A stretch of 64,000 nt of DNA from Micractinium sp. NFX-FRZ (lineage: Eukaryota; Chlorophyta; Trebouxiophyceae; Chlorellales; Chlorellaceae). Every line of letters begins with the position of its first letter. The stretch's first letter is position 1. Shown here one piece after another: positions 42,173-53,500 of the stretch. The notes below the pieces were generated by a model. The model made no database searches. It was not told where the DNA came from and saw only the letters and a program-made list of their open reading frames with translations. The stretch covers positions 62,001-126,000 of the forward strand of contig JAPTJF010000034.1 of NCBI GenBank assembly GCA_029339195.1. Direction: 5' to 3'. Made by a program: the position numbers and the translations under genes.

Positions 42173-44966
42173 TCATCGTTTGACGGTCGAGCCGCGGTGC
42201 CGCGCGTGATGTGCCACGATTTTGTTGGGCACCGCCATGCCCACGCTCACAACGATCTCCAGGCCCTCTCGCACTGCAGGGACGGTGGGGGTGGGCACCA
42301 CAGGTGGGGATTGGGCATGGTAAGGATGCAGCAAGAGCACGATATGACAGACCTGAATGCTGCACAACACGAGTGCAGCTGGCACCTGCACGCCACACGA
42401 CATGCACTTCACGACCAGCGGTTCCGACACCCCCCCAGCACAAAGAAGCCGACACCCCACACGGACCCCACACCACACCACCGCCCCAACACGACAGCTT
42501 GAGGGGTCGTATCCAATACGTAATACAAGAGTTCAGGCCCCCGGCTCACCCGACAGGTTGTTGCGTATGATGTCTGCATCCCCCAGCAGGAAGATGTCGC
42601 CAACATACACGTGGTTGGTGGGCACGTAGCAGCAGTACAGCGTCTCCTCACCCTCATCCGTCTGCAAGAAGCAGCAAAGCAAAGCAACGGCAGCAGCAAA
42701 CAGCAGTCAGAATGGGTGCGGGCAAAGAGGAGCATGGGAATGGTGGGGATGTGGTAGCAGCACAGCATCTCCTCCGCCTCATCCCTCGGCAACAACTGCC
42801 CCACCCCGCTGACGGCCCACCCGCACCTGCAGCACCGTCTGCCCAGTGATGAAGGCAAACGCGTATTCGCCGTCCCGCCGCGGGTGCCGGATGATGACAC
42901 ACTCCCGGAAGCTGTTTGCTGCCCCATTGTCTGGCGACACCGCCGCCGACACCTGCAGCATCCCAAAGGGGTGCCAAAAGGAGGGGGTGGCAGTAGGGGG
43001 CGGCAGCAGGTCAGGAGCTGTGGGCGATCTTGACATCAGGAGACACGGCTGCCGCCACCTGCAGATCCCTGGGTGCCAGCAGGGGTGGCAGTAGCGGGTG
43101 GCAGTGGATCGGGAGCTGTGGGCCACGTCATTCTCAGGGCAGGCTGCTGCCGGCACCTGTGGGAGTGGAAGGCGGGTGACATGAGGGGTGGGGGCGGATG
43201 CATGGTAATTGTTGCAGAGTGAGCTCGGCGGCAGAAAGATGGGGGACACAATCGTCAGGCGGCACCATGGGCAGGCCATAGAACCAGAGCGCCAACAACA
43301 GCGGCAGGCGCAGCAGGCACAGCGGCTGAGGCCATGCGGCATGCAGGCGGCAGCGCCGCGGCCGTGCTGTCCAAGGAGCCCTAACCGCTCTCCCGGCTCG
43401 TGCCCCTCAGCCTGGTGCAGCAGCTGAGCGCCGACCTGGCCAGAGCGCGCAGCCGCAGCCCACCTGAGCTGCTTTGCAGCACGGGAGCAAGGCAAGCAAA
43501 AGACGACTCCGGCTTCCCTGCCTGGGGGCCCACTGGGTGTGTGAGCTGGGCCCGGGCCACCCGCAGCAGCGGTAGCAGCAACAAAACACGAGGCCCACAG
43601 CAGCGGCATGGAGAGGGAAGGATGGTGGAACCCACCTGCTTTGCTGCCGAGTAGATGTGCTTCACCAGGGGCACCCTCTTGATGATGTATTCGCCCATGC
43701 CTATGCTCACGCTGCCCAGCCAGGTGGAGGTGAACACTGCACAGCGCATGGGGAGGGGCACAGCAGGCACAGCATGAGCCGGTGATGCCCTGCGCCTCCT
43801 CTGCCACACGCATCACGATTGCGCCACTTCCATCACACTGCAGTGGCCCTGTCGCCTCCGACTCCAGACACAAAGAGCATTGTTGGGAGGGAACTCAGTC
43901 CCATTTGCCCCCTGCAACTCACTCGCACCTACCACTCCCATCACCACAGCGTTCAGCGCCCCCCGCACCTCCCACGCCAAACAACAGCACTGCATTGCCC
44001 CTCGCACCTCCCACGCCAACAGAAGCAAAGCATTGTCCCCCGCACCTCCCACGCCAAACACAAAGAGCATGGTGGTGAGGAAGCCGAGGCCAAAGACGTG
44101 GAAACCAAAAAGGAAGTCGTAGAGGGGAGAGAAGAAGCCGTCAAAGAACTCTAGAAACCTGGGAAAGGAGGGAAGAAAGACAGCACAAGGCAGACGTGTC
44201 GGCCAGGCCACTACAGAGCGCTGCTCTCTGCTGGTCAGCACGGGGGGGGCCCAACTGTGGGCCTCTCAAATTTATCACGTGCAGCGTCAGGGCAGGCACA
44301 CGTGCGGCAGGTGCCGGCGCAGCTTACCACCACATGATGTAGACCGTTAACGCAATCGGAAGTAGCACCGCGCTGCAGGCAGGGCGGCCAGGTGAGCAGG
44401 CAGGTGGGCAGGCAGGCAGCTGTGCTGCGGAAGCACAGGGCAGGGTCGATAAGATGGGGTGGGCAGCAACCCGGGGGGCCCCAGCATGGTTGTGGCAGCG
44501 CAGCACGGCAACAGCAGCAGCAGCAGCAGCACACCATAGCATCGGCTGGGTATGCCACACAGCACCGGGCAAACAGTTTCACGGGTACGTGTGCGGTGGC
44601 AGCAGGCGCGCAGGCTCACCAGCCGCTCATGAAGCGCCGGCTGATGTAGCTAGCAAATATGCTTTGTGCTGCCTGCATTAGGGTGCATGCAGGCCATACA
44701 CGCGTTACGCTAACGTGCAAGCCGCTGCCGCGGGTTTGGTTCTCTGTGCGGGTCGGTCGGCCCCTGCCGCCGCTGCCTGCCGCCGCTGCCTGCCGCCACC
44801 GGCCCTTGCCCACCCCTGCCCCGCGCACCTCTGTGGCACTGTGAGAGCGCCGCATGTTCATCGCTGCTCGTGTGCGCGGCGATAGCGCCTGGAGCTCCAC
44901 GTCCTCCGAGCGCATCGTGTCAAGCGCGCCGCTTCCTTGGGGCGACGCCGCAGGGCTGCCTGTCAT
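42173..44966 (-). CDS. COV1-like membrane protein (DUF502)
   Basis: Plant relatives (CONTINUOUS VASCULAR RING, LIKE-COV) are Golgi membrane proteins needed for trafficking. Exons on the minus strand: 44966-44829, 44672-44620, 44372-44328, 44158-44046, 43736-43636, 42952-42827, 42661-42550 and 42273-42173 (262 residues, phases agree). Two hydrophobic helices: CAVLLPIALTVYIMWW and GFLTTMLFVFGVG, separated by FFDGFFSPLYDF. The family core follows: GSVSIGMGEYIIKRVPLVKH, IYSAAKQVSAAVSPDNGAA, CVIIRHPRRDGEYAFAFITG, YCCYVPTNHVYVGDIFLLG, then EGLEIVVSVGMAVP. Plant proteins read GEWFIKRMPLVRHIYNASKQ and VPTNHLYIGD at these places. The N-terminal 45 residues are Ser/Arg-rich and cytosolic. It is divergent to the lipase gene (398 bases apart). 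Introns hold exon-edge copies. Confidence 0.92.
42735..42810 (-). repeat. Degenerate copy of COV1-like exon 7 start
   Basis: Minus-strand translation reads LPRDEAEEMLCCYHIPTIP, parallel to the true exon 7 TDEGEETLYCCYVPTNH about 120 bases away. The copy lies in the preceding intron and is out of use. Confidence 0.72.
43012..43165 (-). repeat. Two tandem copies of COV1-like exon 6 acceptor edge
   Basis: True exon 6 begins VSAAVSPDNGAANSF (acceptor at 42953). Copies about 106 and 204 bases upstream in the intron read VAAAVSPDVKIAHSS (stop follows) and VPAAACPENDVAHSS, each directly after an AG. The flanking intron sequence (GGTGGCAGTAG...GGAGCTGTGGGC) is repeated with them, so these are ~100-base tandem units whose last member is the real exon. 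Confidence 0.85.
43920..44045 (-). repeat. ~39-base tandem copies of COV1-like exon 4 donor edge
   Basis: GCACCTCCCACGCCAA, the true exon end plus donor at 44042, recurs at 44004 and 43965, with a weaker copy near 43925, at 38-40-base steps. Each keeps CACCT (AGGTG on the coding strand). Confidence 0.82.
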
Positions 44967-45364
44967 CCTGCCGATGTTACACGCGCCCTGCTCAGGGCGA
45001 ATGTAGCTGTGACCAGCGGTCTGCCTGCCTCAAACCTGGCGTTGTGCTTTTTGCTCGATTTCGCTGCCGGGAGCCCTAAATTTGTTCCAGACGTGATCGG
45101 CATAAGAATGAGGGGCATGGGGCGCTTCAAATTGGAGTGGCAGCAGCCGCCACGCTGGCGTGGCTGAAGGAACCCCCGAAACAGCAACTGGCTTCGCCAG
45201 TTCACGACGTCCGTTCGCCAATTGGTTCCGGTGTGTCGTGGGCTGCTGGAACGCCCACCCCCCCCCCCAACGCCCCGCCGACGAGCAGGCCCCACCCACA
45301 CTGGCCAGCCTCCCTCAGGGCACACTGTAGCTCCAGGCCTGGTCAGCCACCTATTGCCTTTTGC
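44967..45364. promoter_or_regulatory. Divergent spacer, COV1-like / LCAT-like genes
   Basis: The 398 bases between the two ATGs likely hold both promoters. A long C run lies at about 45258-45270. Confidence 0.45.
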
Positions 45365-48300
45365 ATGGCAACCTCGAGCCTGCACTGCGGCCCTGGCCGC
45401 AGCATCGAGGACCCGCCCACTCCGCCGCGTGCGCCGCTGCTTCTAGTGCCCGGTGCGCTCCCCAGGGACTGCGAGCGATGTGCTTGAAATGACGTTTGTG
45501 CGTCTGACGAGCTCGAGTGCTGATGCACCTTCTGAGCTTTGTTGGAGCTCCGCGCCACCTCCTATGCAGGCGTATGCGGCACAATGCTGGCGGTGCGTCG
45601 CAAGGGCGAGGAGGGCGACGGGGAGCGGTGCTGGGTGAACCTCGCCAGCGCCGACGCTTCCTACAAAAACGTGCGCTGGCGGTCGGGGATGCACGCTCAT
45701 GCACGCAGCCAGCCCACAGCGCCCACCTGCCCATAGCACCCACCCGCATGCGAGCGCACAGCAGCAGCAGCAGCAGCAGCTACTACATACCACCTTCTCT
45801 CTTCCCGTGCTTGAAGCGCCCCTTTGAATGCCTGCACACCCGCCGGGCTCCCTCTGCAGCTGTGGGGGCGGTACAGCAAGGAGACACAGGGGGTGGAGCT
45901 TCTGGAGCCAGGCATGGAGGCCTGCGTACCACGGGGCCCCGACGACAGCGGGCTGTATGCTGTCTCAGGTGGGTGGGTGGGGTGGCCTGTGTGCAGTGCT
46001 ACACCACTTGGTAGCACTGCACACCAGCGGGCGGGTGGAAGGTGCCCTGCCTCCCTCCGGTCCGTGTTGCTGCCGTGTGTTACATTGCTTCTGACCGCCC
46101 CGTCGTGCAGTGCTGGACCCAGACATCGGCCCCGCTGTGCTGAGCCCTGTAAAGTACTTTGACCCCCTCATCCAGCATTTCACGGTAGGCAGCACCTGCT
46201 TGCAATTGGTGCTGGTACCTGACGGTAGGCAGCCCTCCCGTTGGCAGCTGAATTGGTATCGCCCCCCACCCCGCCTGCGTTTGCCTTCCATTTTAGGCTT
46301 CCGTGCACTTCTGTGCCTACCTGTGTTTCTCCACCCGTTCATCTGCCTGCGGGCCCGCCTGCGTGAGCGCCTTCCTTTGTCCCGCTGCTCACCTCCGTGC
46401 TTGCATGCTCGTCAGCCTGCCCGCCAACCTGCCTGCCCGCCATCCAGCCTGCCTGCCTGCCTCTTCCCCTTGCCTGCTGCCTCTCTGCCACCCCTGCAGA
46501 CCAACGGCTACACCCGCGGCCTCAACCTGTTTGGCGGCGGGTACGACTTCCGCCAGAGCTGCCGCGCCAGCGCCGCCCGCCTGCTGGGGCGGTTGGAGGA
46601 GGTGTCACGCCAGGCGGGAGGCGCACGCGTGGACGTGGTCACGCACAGCATGGGCGGCCTCGTGCTGCGCTCCCTGCTGGCCGACCATCCCCAGGACTTT
46701 GAGCGGCTGGTAGGCGGGCAATGGGGGAGGGGAAGGTGGGCACAACCTGGGATGTGTGCCTCTTCGGGATGTGTGCCTCTTCTGGAGAGTGTGGCCACAA
46801 GAATTTGAGCGGCTTGTGAAGGTTGAGGGGGAAAGGGAGGGGGGAGGCTGGGGAGGGGAGGAACTTCCTGCACTTGAAGTGGGAGGGGGACGGACAGGGG
46901 GTCTGGTAAGGCAGAAGCCAAAGATGAGGAGCAGGTGAGGAGGCGGCAAGTGTCTGGCTTTGAAGTGCGTGGAGGAGTGGGTGGGGTGGACGTCAAGGGC
47001 TTGCCTGGGCTGGCGAGACACCGCTTTGAAGACGCCAGAGACAGGCGAGCTTGCCTCACAAGTGTTCAACCCAGCTGCTCGCAGGTTGGGCGCTGGGTGG
47101 CCATTGGCTGCCCCTTTGGGGGAGCACCTGGGTACACGGTGGACGCGCTCATCACGGTGAGAGCAGCCCGCTGAGCCTGCTAGGCCTGCTGTGTGCGACC
47201 TGCTGAGCCTGCTGGGCGTGCACTGCATGCCACCTGCTCCCCCAGCTACACAGTGGATGCGCTCATCACAGTCGGTGCAGCCTGCCACGCCTGCAGCACA
47301 TCCCCTGTGAAACGGCCGCCGCCGTCCGCCTGCTCCCCAGCCACGTGGCACTGCATCGCGCAACTTGCTGCCCGATGCTCAATCAAGCGCTCATGCCCCA
47401 CCTGCGCTCTAATGCAGGGCGTGTGTTTTGGTGGATCGCTTGGCAGCCAGTTCTTCGTGAAGCGGGAGACCTTTCGCCAGGTGGGCGCCAGGCTGGCACC
47501 GTGCCACGCTGGCACGGCAGACTTCCAGTGGGGCGATTCTGCCCTGTCAGCTGGTCTGGCGGCGGCGCGCTCGCATGCTTCCTGGCAAGTGCGCCGGGCC
47601 CGCGCTTGCGCGAGTTTGATCACACTCCCCTCTCGGTTGCTCACAAGCATTTGCGACTGCTGCCTTTCCCGTCACTGTCTCCGCCTCATGAGTTGGCTAG
47701 AAGCCTCCGTGGACATAAGAAGATCCCATGCCCCCCATGCCTGCACTTGTGCTGCCTGCAGGCCGCACTGCAGAGCCCCTCCATCTATGAGCTCCTGCCC
47801 CCGCTGTGCTTCCCTTATGCCGCCCCACCTCCCACTCTGGTGCTGTGGCTGAGGGAGCCCATCCCACAGCACAGCATGGCACAGCACAGCATGGCGCCAG
47901 CAGCAGCAGAGGTGGGAGCAGCTGCGCCAGCTGCCCCACCCGCCATCGCTGCGTGCCCGCACTGCGGCGGCCTGCTTCAGCTGCCGGGCGCACAAGCCAG
48001 AGCAGCAGCCGCGCCACCAGGGCAAGTGCAGCAGCAGCAGCAGCTTGCGGGGCATCCAGAGCAGGAACCACCACTGCCCTGCCTCTCCCACGCACGCTTC
48101 ACACTTCCCAGCCCGCTGCTGGCAGCGGGAGGTTTCGGCGCCAGCGCAAGCGCTGGCATGATCACCTGTGGCAGCAGCAGCAGCAGCAGCAGCGGCGGCG
48201 GCGGCGGCGGCTGCCCCAGCAACCAGGCCACCCAGTATACGTTTGGGCATGACCACCTTCCCGGCTTGCTCACCCGCCTGCTGCTGGACAACGCAGGTGC

Positions 48301-49718
48301 GGATGAAGGGCGGCGTGTGCACAACAACATGCACGGGCTGTGGTGGGGTCTGACTTGAGCCAACGCGCTTTTGCACTGGCCGACTCGCTGCGCCTCAAAG
48401 CTCAGCCCCACCTGCACCCTTCCCGTGCATTCAGCACGGGTGGACAGCACTCAGCTTCCCTAGGAAAGAGGAACCCTTGGGCTCCGTCCGTTCCTCTTGC
48501 CCCATTTCCCACCTCCTAACTGCAGTTGGCGTGCGTGGCGCCAGCATCGCGCTTTCCTTTGACCTTGATCTTGCCACACTTCCCTTACCCGTTCCCTGCC
48601 TCCCTTGATTCTCCCTGCAGTCCGCGTGGGCGGCGCCAGCATCCCCCTGCCCTTTGACCAGGAGCTCTGGGCGCTGGGCCAGGCCACCCACGAGTCATGG
48701 GCAGCCGCCAAGCTGCCCCCCTCCTGCGCTTTCTACAACGTGCATGGCGCCGGGGTGGCCACGCCCTACGATGTGCAGTACGGCGCCTGGTGGTACCCCC
48801 TGCAGGTTGGGGTGGTGGGTGGGGACTCGCATCGTGGGGGGATCGCATCGTGGGGTGATGGGGCAGCTAGTGTTCGGCTGGCCATTTGTGTGATGCGCAG
48901 TACGGCACTCATTGGCACCCTTTGCAGGTGGCCGCGGAGTGTGGTGAGTTGGGAGATACATTGCGGGTTGCCAATGCCGGTGCTATCCCACTGATAAAAT
49001 GGGCGCCTGGGATCCGGCGGCCTCCTGGGACAACAGCTGCAGGTGCAACCCTGACCCCTGCCTCCTGCTTCCCCAACTGCCCTGCCCTGCCCCCTCAGGA
49101 CCTTGAGGCGGTGCCCTCATCACAGGCCTCATACACTTACATTGACGGTGACGGCACGGTGCCCACAGAGAGCGCCAACGCGCACGGCCTGGAGCTGGCC
49201 GGCGCTGCTGCCATCCAGGGCATCGGGCACCGAGACCTGGTGGCCTCTCAGGCAGTGTGGGACCAGGTGCGGCCTTTGCTGGGCTTCACAGCAGCACAAA
49301 ATCAACAGCGGTGGCCCAAGAACGACACAGCAGGCTGGTGGGCGGCCTTTGCCACTCGACTCCACTGCGCTTACAGCGCCGCTTGCCCACAATTGGTTGC
49401 TTGCAGGTGCTGACCTGGCTGAGGGAGCCGGCGCCGCAGCCAGCGGCGAGGACCGGCGGCCGCTGCCTCAGCAGCGGCAGCGACAGGGCGGCTGCCGGCC
49501 AATGGACCGAGCATGCAGCGCAGGCTGGCCGCGGCGGGGAAAGCGGCATTGGCTGGCACGGCATGGGGGATGCACCGGCTGCGGTGCCGCCGCCGCATTG
49601 CCAGGCCGCCCAGCTGCAGCGCCCGCCGGAAGCTGGGGCTGGACGGCACCAGGTGGAGGAGACGGCGGAGGGCGAGGGGTTTTGGAACCCGCTCGTGTGG
49701 CAAATGCTGCTAGCTTGA
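45365..49718 (+). CDS. LCAT/PLA-like acyltransferase or phospholipase
   Basis: Alpha/beta hydrolase of the lecithin:cholesterol acyltransferase family (plant LCAT4/PLA1 and PDAT relatives). It acts on glycerophospholipids; the exact reaction is not decidable. Exons: 45365-45452, 45570-45670, 45860-45968, 46111-46184, 46500-46709, 47085-47156, 47418-47480, 47762-48296, 48621-48805, 49099-49266 and 49407-49718 (638 residues). Early APLLLVPGVCGTMLAV is the oxyanion-side PG.G motif. The nucleophile lies in VVTHSMGGLV (S174). FYNVHGAGVATPYDVQYG is diagnostic of the family. YIDGDGTVP supplies Asp (D497) and GIGHRDLV His (H523). Exon 8 adds a low-complexity insertion of about 100 residues with a Gln run, a Gly run and CPHCGGLL, not usual in the family. 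The last about 100 residues are also unrelated to it. No signal peptide was seen. Confidence 0.9.
46790..46830 (+). repeat. Copy of lipase exon 5 donor edge
   Basis: TTTGAGCGGCT of the true exon end (46698-46708) followed by GGTAGG recurs about 106 bases downstream as TTTGAGCGGCTTGTGAAGG. Confidence 0.65.
47240..47285 (+). repeat. Copy of lipase exon 6 donor edge
   Basis: TACACGGTGGACGCGCTCAT at the true exon end recurs 114 bases downstream as TACACAGTGGATGCGCTCAT. The donor GT is changed to ACAGTC in the copy. Confidence 0.8.
48885..48932 (+). repeat. Copy of lipase exon 9 donor edge
   Basis: GATGTGCAGTACGGC...GGTACCCCCTGCAGGT of exon 9 recurs about 122 bases downstream as GATGCGCAGTACGGCACTCA with TTGGCACCCTTTGCAGGTGG. 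Confidence 0.78.
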
Positions 49719-50520
49719 ACATTGCGGGTGCACGACAGCATCACTATCAATCTCATTGGGACGCCTGGTGCCCTTACTCCCCTGATCCTGAGCACACTCT
49801 GGCGTGCTTCTTCACCTGTAGCATGCCTTCCTTCCTGCAAGCCTATCTGGCAACCTCTTTCCCTGCCTTCCGGGGGCTGCATTCACCCCCATTGTCTTCG
49901 TAGGCTGGGCTTTGTCTGCGACTTCCCTGCTGCCATGTAAGCCGCAGGTGCCAGAGAGGTGATTGACAGCCGTACATGCCTGGTTGGAGTGTTTGAGCCC
50001 TTTATGTGAACGACGAGCAGCAACTGGGCTGTTGGTGCACCTTGCAACGCTGTGTATGGTGCCTCCTGCTCTCCTGGGCGCACGTGGGCATTTGGCAAGG
50101 ACGCCAGCCCCATGCGCAGACAGGGTCCCAAACGCTGGATATAGTGGTGTCATTCGTTAGCTTGCAAAACACGTTATGCTTCTTCCTGCTTGAACGGGTG
50201 GCAGACAAGAGGGGGCGCGTCCTCTCCCAGCTGCCGGCGGCGCGTCCTCTCCCAGCTGCCGGCGGCGCCCACGTGGCGGCATCTGCCTGAACCCCTGGCA
50301 CAGGGCCTGAGGCTCTCGCCCGCCCGACGCATTACTCGAATATTTATCTAAATCTACGCTTTCTCGTTGCCCCTTGGACCGCCAGCCGAACTGAGCGGGT
50401 GTTGAACGCCCGACGGCAGGCGGCACTGGCCGCCCGCGCTACACGGGCTCGCTTACAACTCGATTCTGTTGACCCGAATTAGGGGACGGGCGCCCGCCAG
50501 GGATCCTAGCGGCGGCCAGG
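49719..50520. other. Lipase 3' UTR and TOG-gene promoter spacer
   Basis: Includes a TGTAA at 49936-49940. A short direct repeat (CCTCTCCCAGCTGCCGGCGG twice) lies at about 50220-50268. No gene was seen. Confidence 0.5.
49936..49940 (+). terminator. Likely polyadenylation signal of LCAT-like gene (TGTAA)
   Basis: TGTAA lies 218 bases after the stop codon. Confidence 0.5.
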
Positions 50521-53500
50521 ATGGCCTCGGTGAGTGCCGGCGCCGTGCTTCCAGGAACGGTAAGGCGCTGGTTTTTGGCACTCAGTATCATGACGGCCGT
50601 CGCTTTCGACACCCCGCTGTATCGCCGCAGGAGGGCGGCGACCCTGCCGCCGCCGCCCCGCCTCCCGCCAAAGCGGTCGACTCTGCCGCACTCGAGTTTG
50701 GCTGGGTGCCAGCTGAGGTTGTGCGCGCACTGCTGGAGGAGGTGGGAAACTTCCGGGCGCGAGCGGCGGCCATCGAGCTGCTGCACGCTGCGGTGTTGGA
50801 GGCGGCGACGGAGCCAGCCACCGTGCTGCCCACGCTCTCCGCTTTCCTCTCCTTCTTGCTGCGCCTGGTGGCTGATGCCAACTTCAAAATTGCCATCTCA
50901 GCCATGACCATCCTAGAGGACCTGGTGTCACCGTTGGGTGCTGGCGTGCAACCGTACCTGGGCACTTTGACAGCGCCGCTCATCGAGCGCCTGGGTGACA
51001 ACGTGCAGGTGGGTGCTGTGTGGGAGCAGCCGGCAGGGGCTCTGATGGGACCGCAGCAGCTCATGCTGGCATGCAGTGAGGCGTGGGCTGGCTGGCTGGC
51101 TTTGTAAGGCGACACCCGCGTATGAGATGCCCGTATTCACTTGCCCCTCCAATTGTGCAGATGGTGCGCCAGGCGGCGGCGCGTGCCATCGCGGCGCTTG
51201 CGCGCGCGCTGGGCCCCGCTGCCGTGCTGGCAGCACTGGGCGGTGCACTGGTGCACCCTGCCTGGCGTGTGCGCGAGGAGGGTGTGAACGCGCACATCGC
51301 CGCCCTGCTGAGTCACCCCAAGGAGCGGCTTGACTACCCTTCCTGCGTGCGCGCGCTGGCGGGTGCTGCAGCCGACGAGGCGCCACGCGTGGCGGCGGCC
51401 GCGCTCGAGGCGTTTGCCCTTCTGCACGCGCGGCTGGGCGCGCTGCTGCAGGGGCTGTTGACTGCAGTGGGGGCACCCGATCCTGTGAAGAAGGCGGTGG
51501 CAGAGCGCATCCGCCAGGCGCCAGCCCTGGGCCTGCCAGGCCTGGACGCACAAGGCAACGTGCAACACCAGGTGGGCGGGATTGTGGTGGGGTCGTCAGT
51601 TGGGTGCTGCTCAATAGATGTACGTGTGTTGTTTTCACATGTTGAACCATCCAGGTGCTGGAAACTGACGCCCGCTTGCGTTGGCTTTGTTCTGCGTGCA
51701 GGCACACGCGCGGCCACCAAGTGCACAGCGCTCAAAGTCGGCACCAATCGCAGGCATGGCAGCAGGAGCGTTTACTGCTGCAGCCCAGCAACGGCAGCAG
51801 GCGGCTCCAGGCTCAGCCAGCACTGCTGCAATGGTGGGTGCTGCAGGCGGCTTGCCGGCTGTGTGTGGCAACTCACTGGCGGTGGCTACGCGATCTCCAC
51901 TAGCTGCAGGCGGGGATGGCAGCACAGCAGTGTCCATGTCAGGCCCTGAGCTCAGCGGTGTGTCCGCCACGCTCACTAGCCAGCCCTGGCAGTCACGGGC
52001 GCCAGTGGATGCAGCAGCAGCAGCGGCGGCAGTGTATTCTCCAGCGCTCACCCCTGCTGTGGCGTCTGATACCAGCAGCGGGTACTATGCTGAGACAGCC
52101 ACCACATATGGCTTTGTAGGCGAGCCAGCGACAGGTGCGTATCTGGAGGCCAGTGCTCCCAGCTACGCCAGCGGCAGCAGCATTGCCAGCCGTGCCAGCT
52201 ATGCGAGCCACGTCGCCGCCGGCGGTGGCTGGGACGTGCCCAGTGGTGGGCAGGAGGTGGAGCGCTCGGAGGGGTCCCTGCTCAACTGGCAGCGCCCGGC
52301 ACGGCGCCCAAACCAGCCGTCGTTCACACTGCCTTCTGGCAGCAGGGTGGCCAGCGCGGGCGGGACTGGAGGCCTTGTAGCCACTGGCTCAGCTGCTTTG
52401 GGCAGAGCAGGCGCTACAGAGCCTCAGCTGCAGCAGCATGACATGCAGGGCAGGACCAGCATGCACAGCTTCTCTCAGCGGGCAGCCAAGCCGGCAGATG
52501 ACGTGGCTGGAGGGCAGCGCTCGCTGATGGGAGCAACGATCCCACCGCCCGCACTGGCACGCCGCGCACTCCCGCCGCAGCAGCATGCGCAGGCTGCTCT
52601 GTCGGCTACCATGCCAGCTGCGCTGCCGTCTGGGGCTGGTGCAGCAGCAGCGGCGGGCGGAGGCAGCGCTTACAATCCTGACCTGTACAGCAGCGTGCAG
52701 AACTGGCAGCGGCATCGGCAAGGCAGTGGAACCTCTGGTGATGGTGACCCGCCCGATGTCATGGTTGGACTGGCAGGCAGTGAGGCTTGGGGTGCCTTGC
52801 CTAGCCACCAACAGGGAGCGGCAGGGCAAGATGCCGGCCTGGCTGTAGAGGCCCGCTCAGACTCGCTGCTACAATGGCGCCTGCCCAAGCCAAGGGGATC
52901 CGCAGCCCAGGGCAGCCCGCAGCTTGCAATGGCTGGGACTGCAGCTGCAGTGGCTCCTGCAGCAGCAGCGCTCCCATCACCATCCTCGGCTGTGGCGCCG
53001 TCGCCAGCCCGCATTGGCAGCGCCACCTTCAAGCGCACGCTGAGCAGCTTCAAAAAGAAGCTGTTTGGGGGAGAGGCAGATGCTGGCGGGAAGGAGCAGG
53101 TGTCGCAGCTGGAGGATGTGCAGCAGGAGCAGCAGTTGACTGGCGGCCCGGGGTGGAGCATAGCAGCGGCGCGGCCCCAGGCCGAGCCTCCTGCTAGCCA
53201 GGAGCAGCAGCAGCAGCCAGCAGTGCACGCGCTGGTTCAGGAACGCACCTGGCCAGCCAGGCCTTCCCTGGCTGTGGTGGTTCCCAGCGCAGAGTGCCAG
53301 CTGGGCAGCTGCATCGACCAGCAGCAGCCGGGCGCAGCAGAGAGCCCCACCAGGGGCGCTGCCGACCGGCTGAGCCGCTTGAAGCAGATGACAGAGCGCC
53401 GCAGGGTGTGGAGCGCCCCATCCACACCCCACCGCCCGCAGCTGTCTGTCGAGGCTGCTGGCACGGATCTGGCCACGGTCACTTCGGTAGCAGCCGAGGG

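Noticed and set aside
43920..44045. 39-base repeats near 44000 as an ordinary minisatellite
   Set aside because: The repeats are anchored on the exon 4 donor and contain coding sequence of that exon, so they are better explained as exon-edge duplication.
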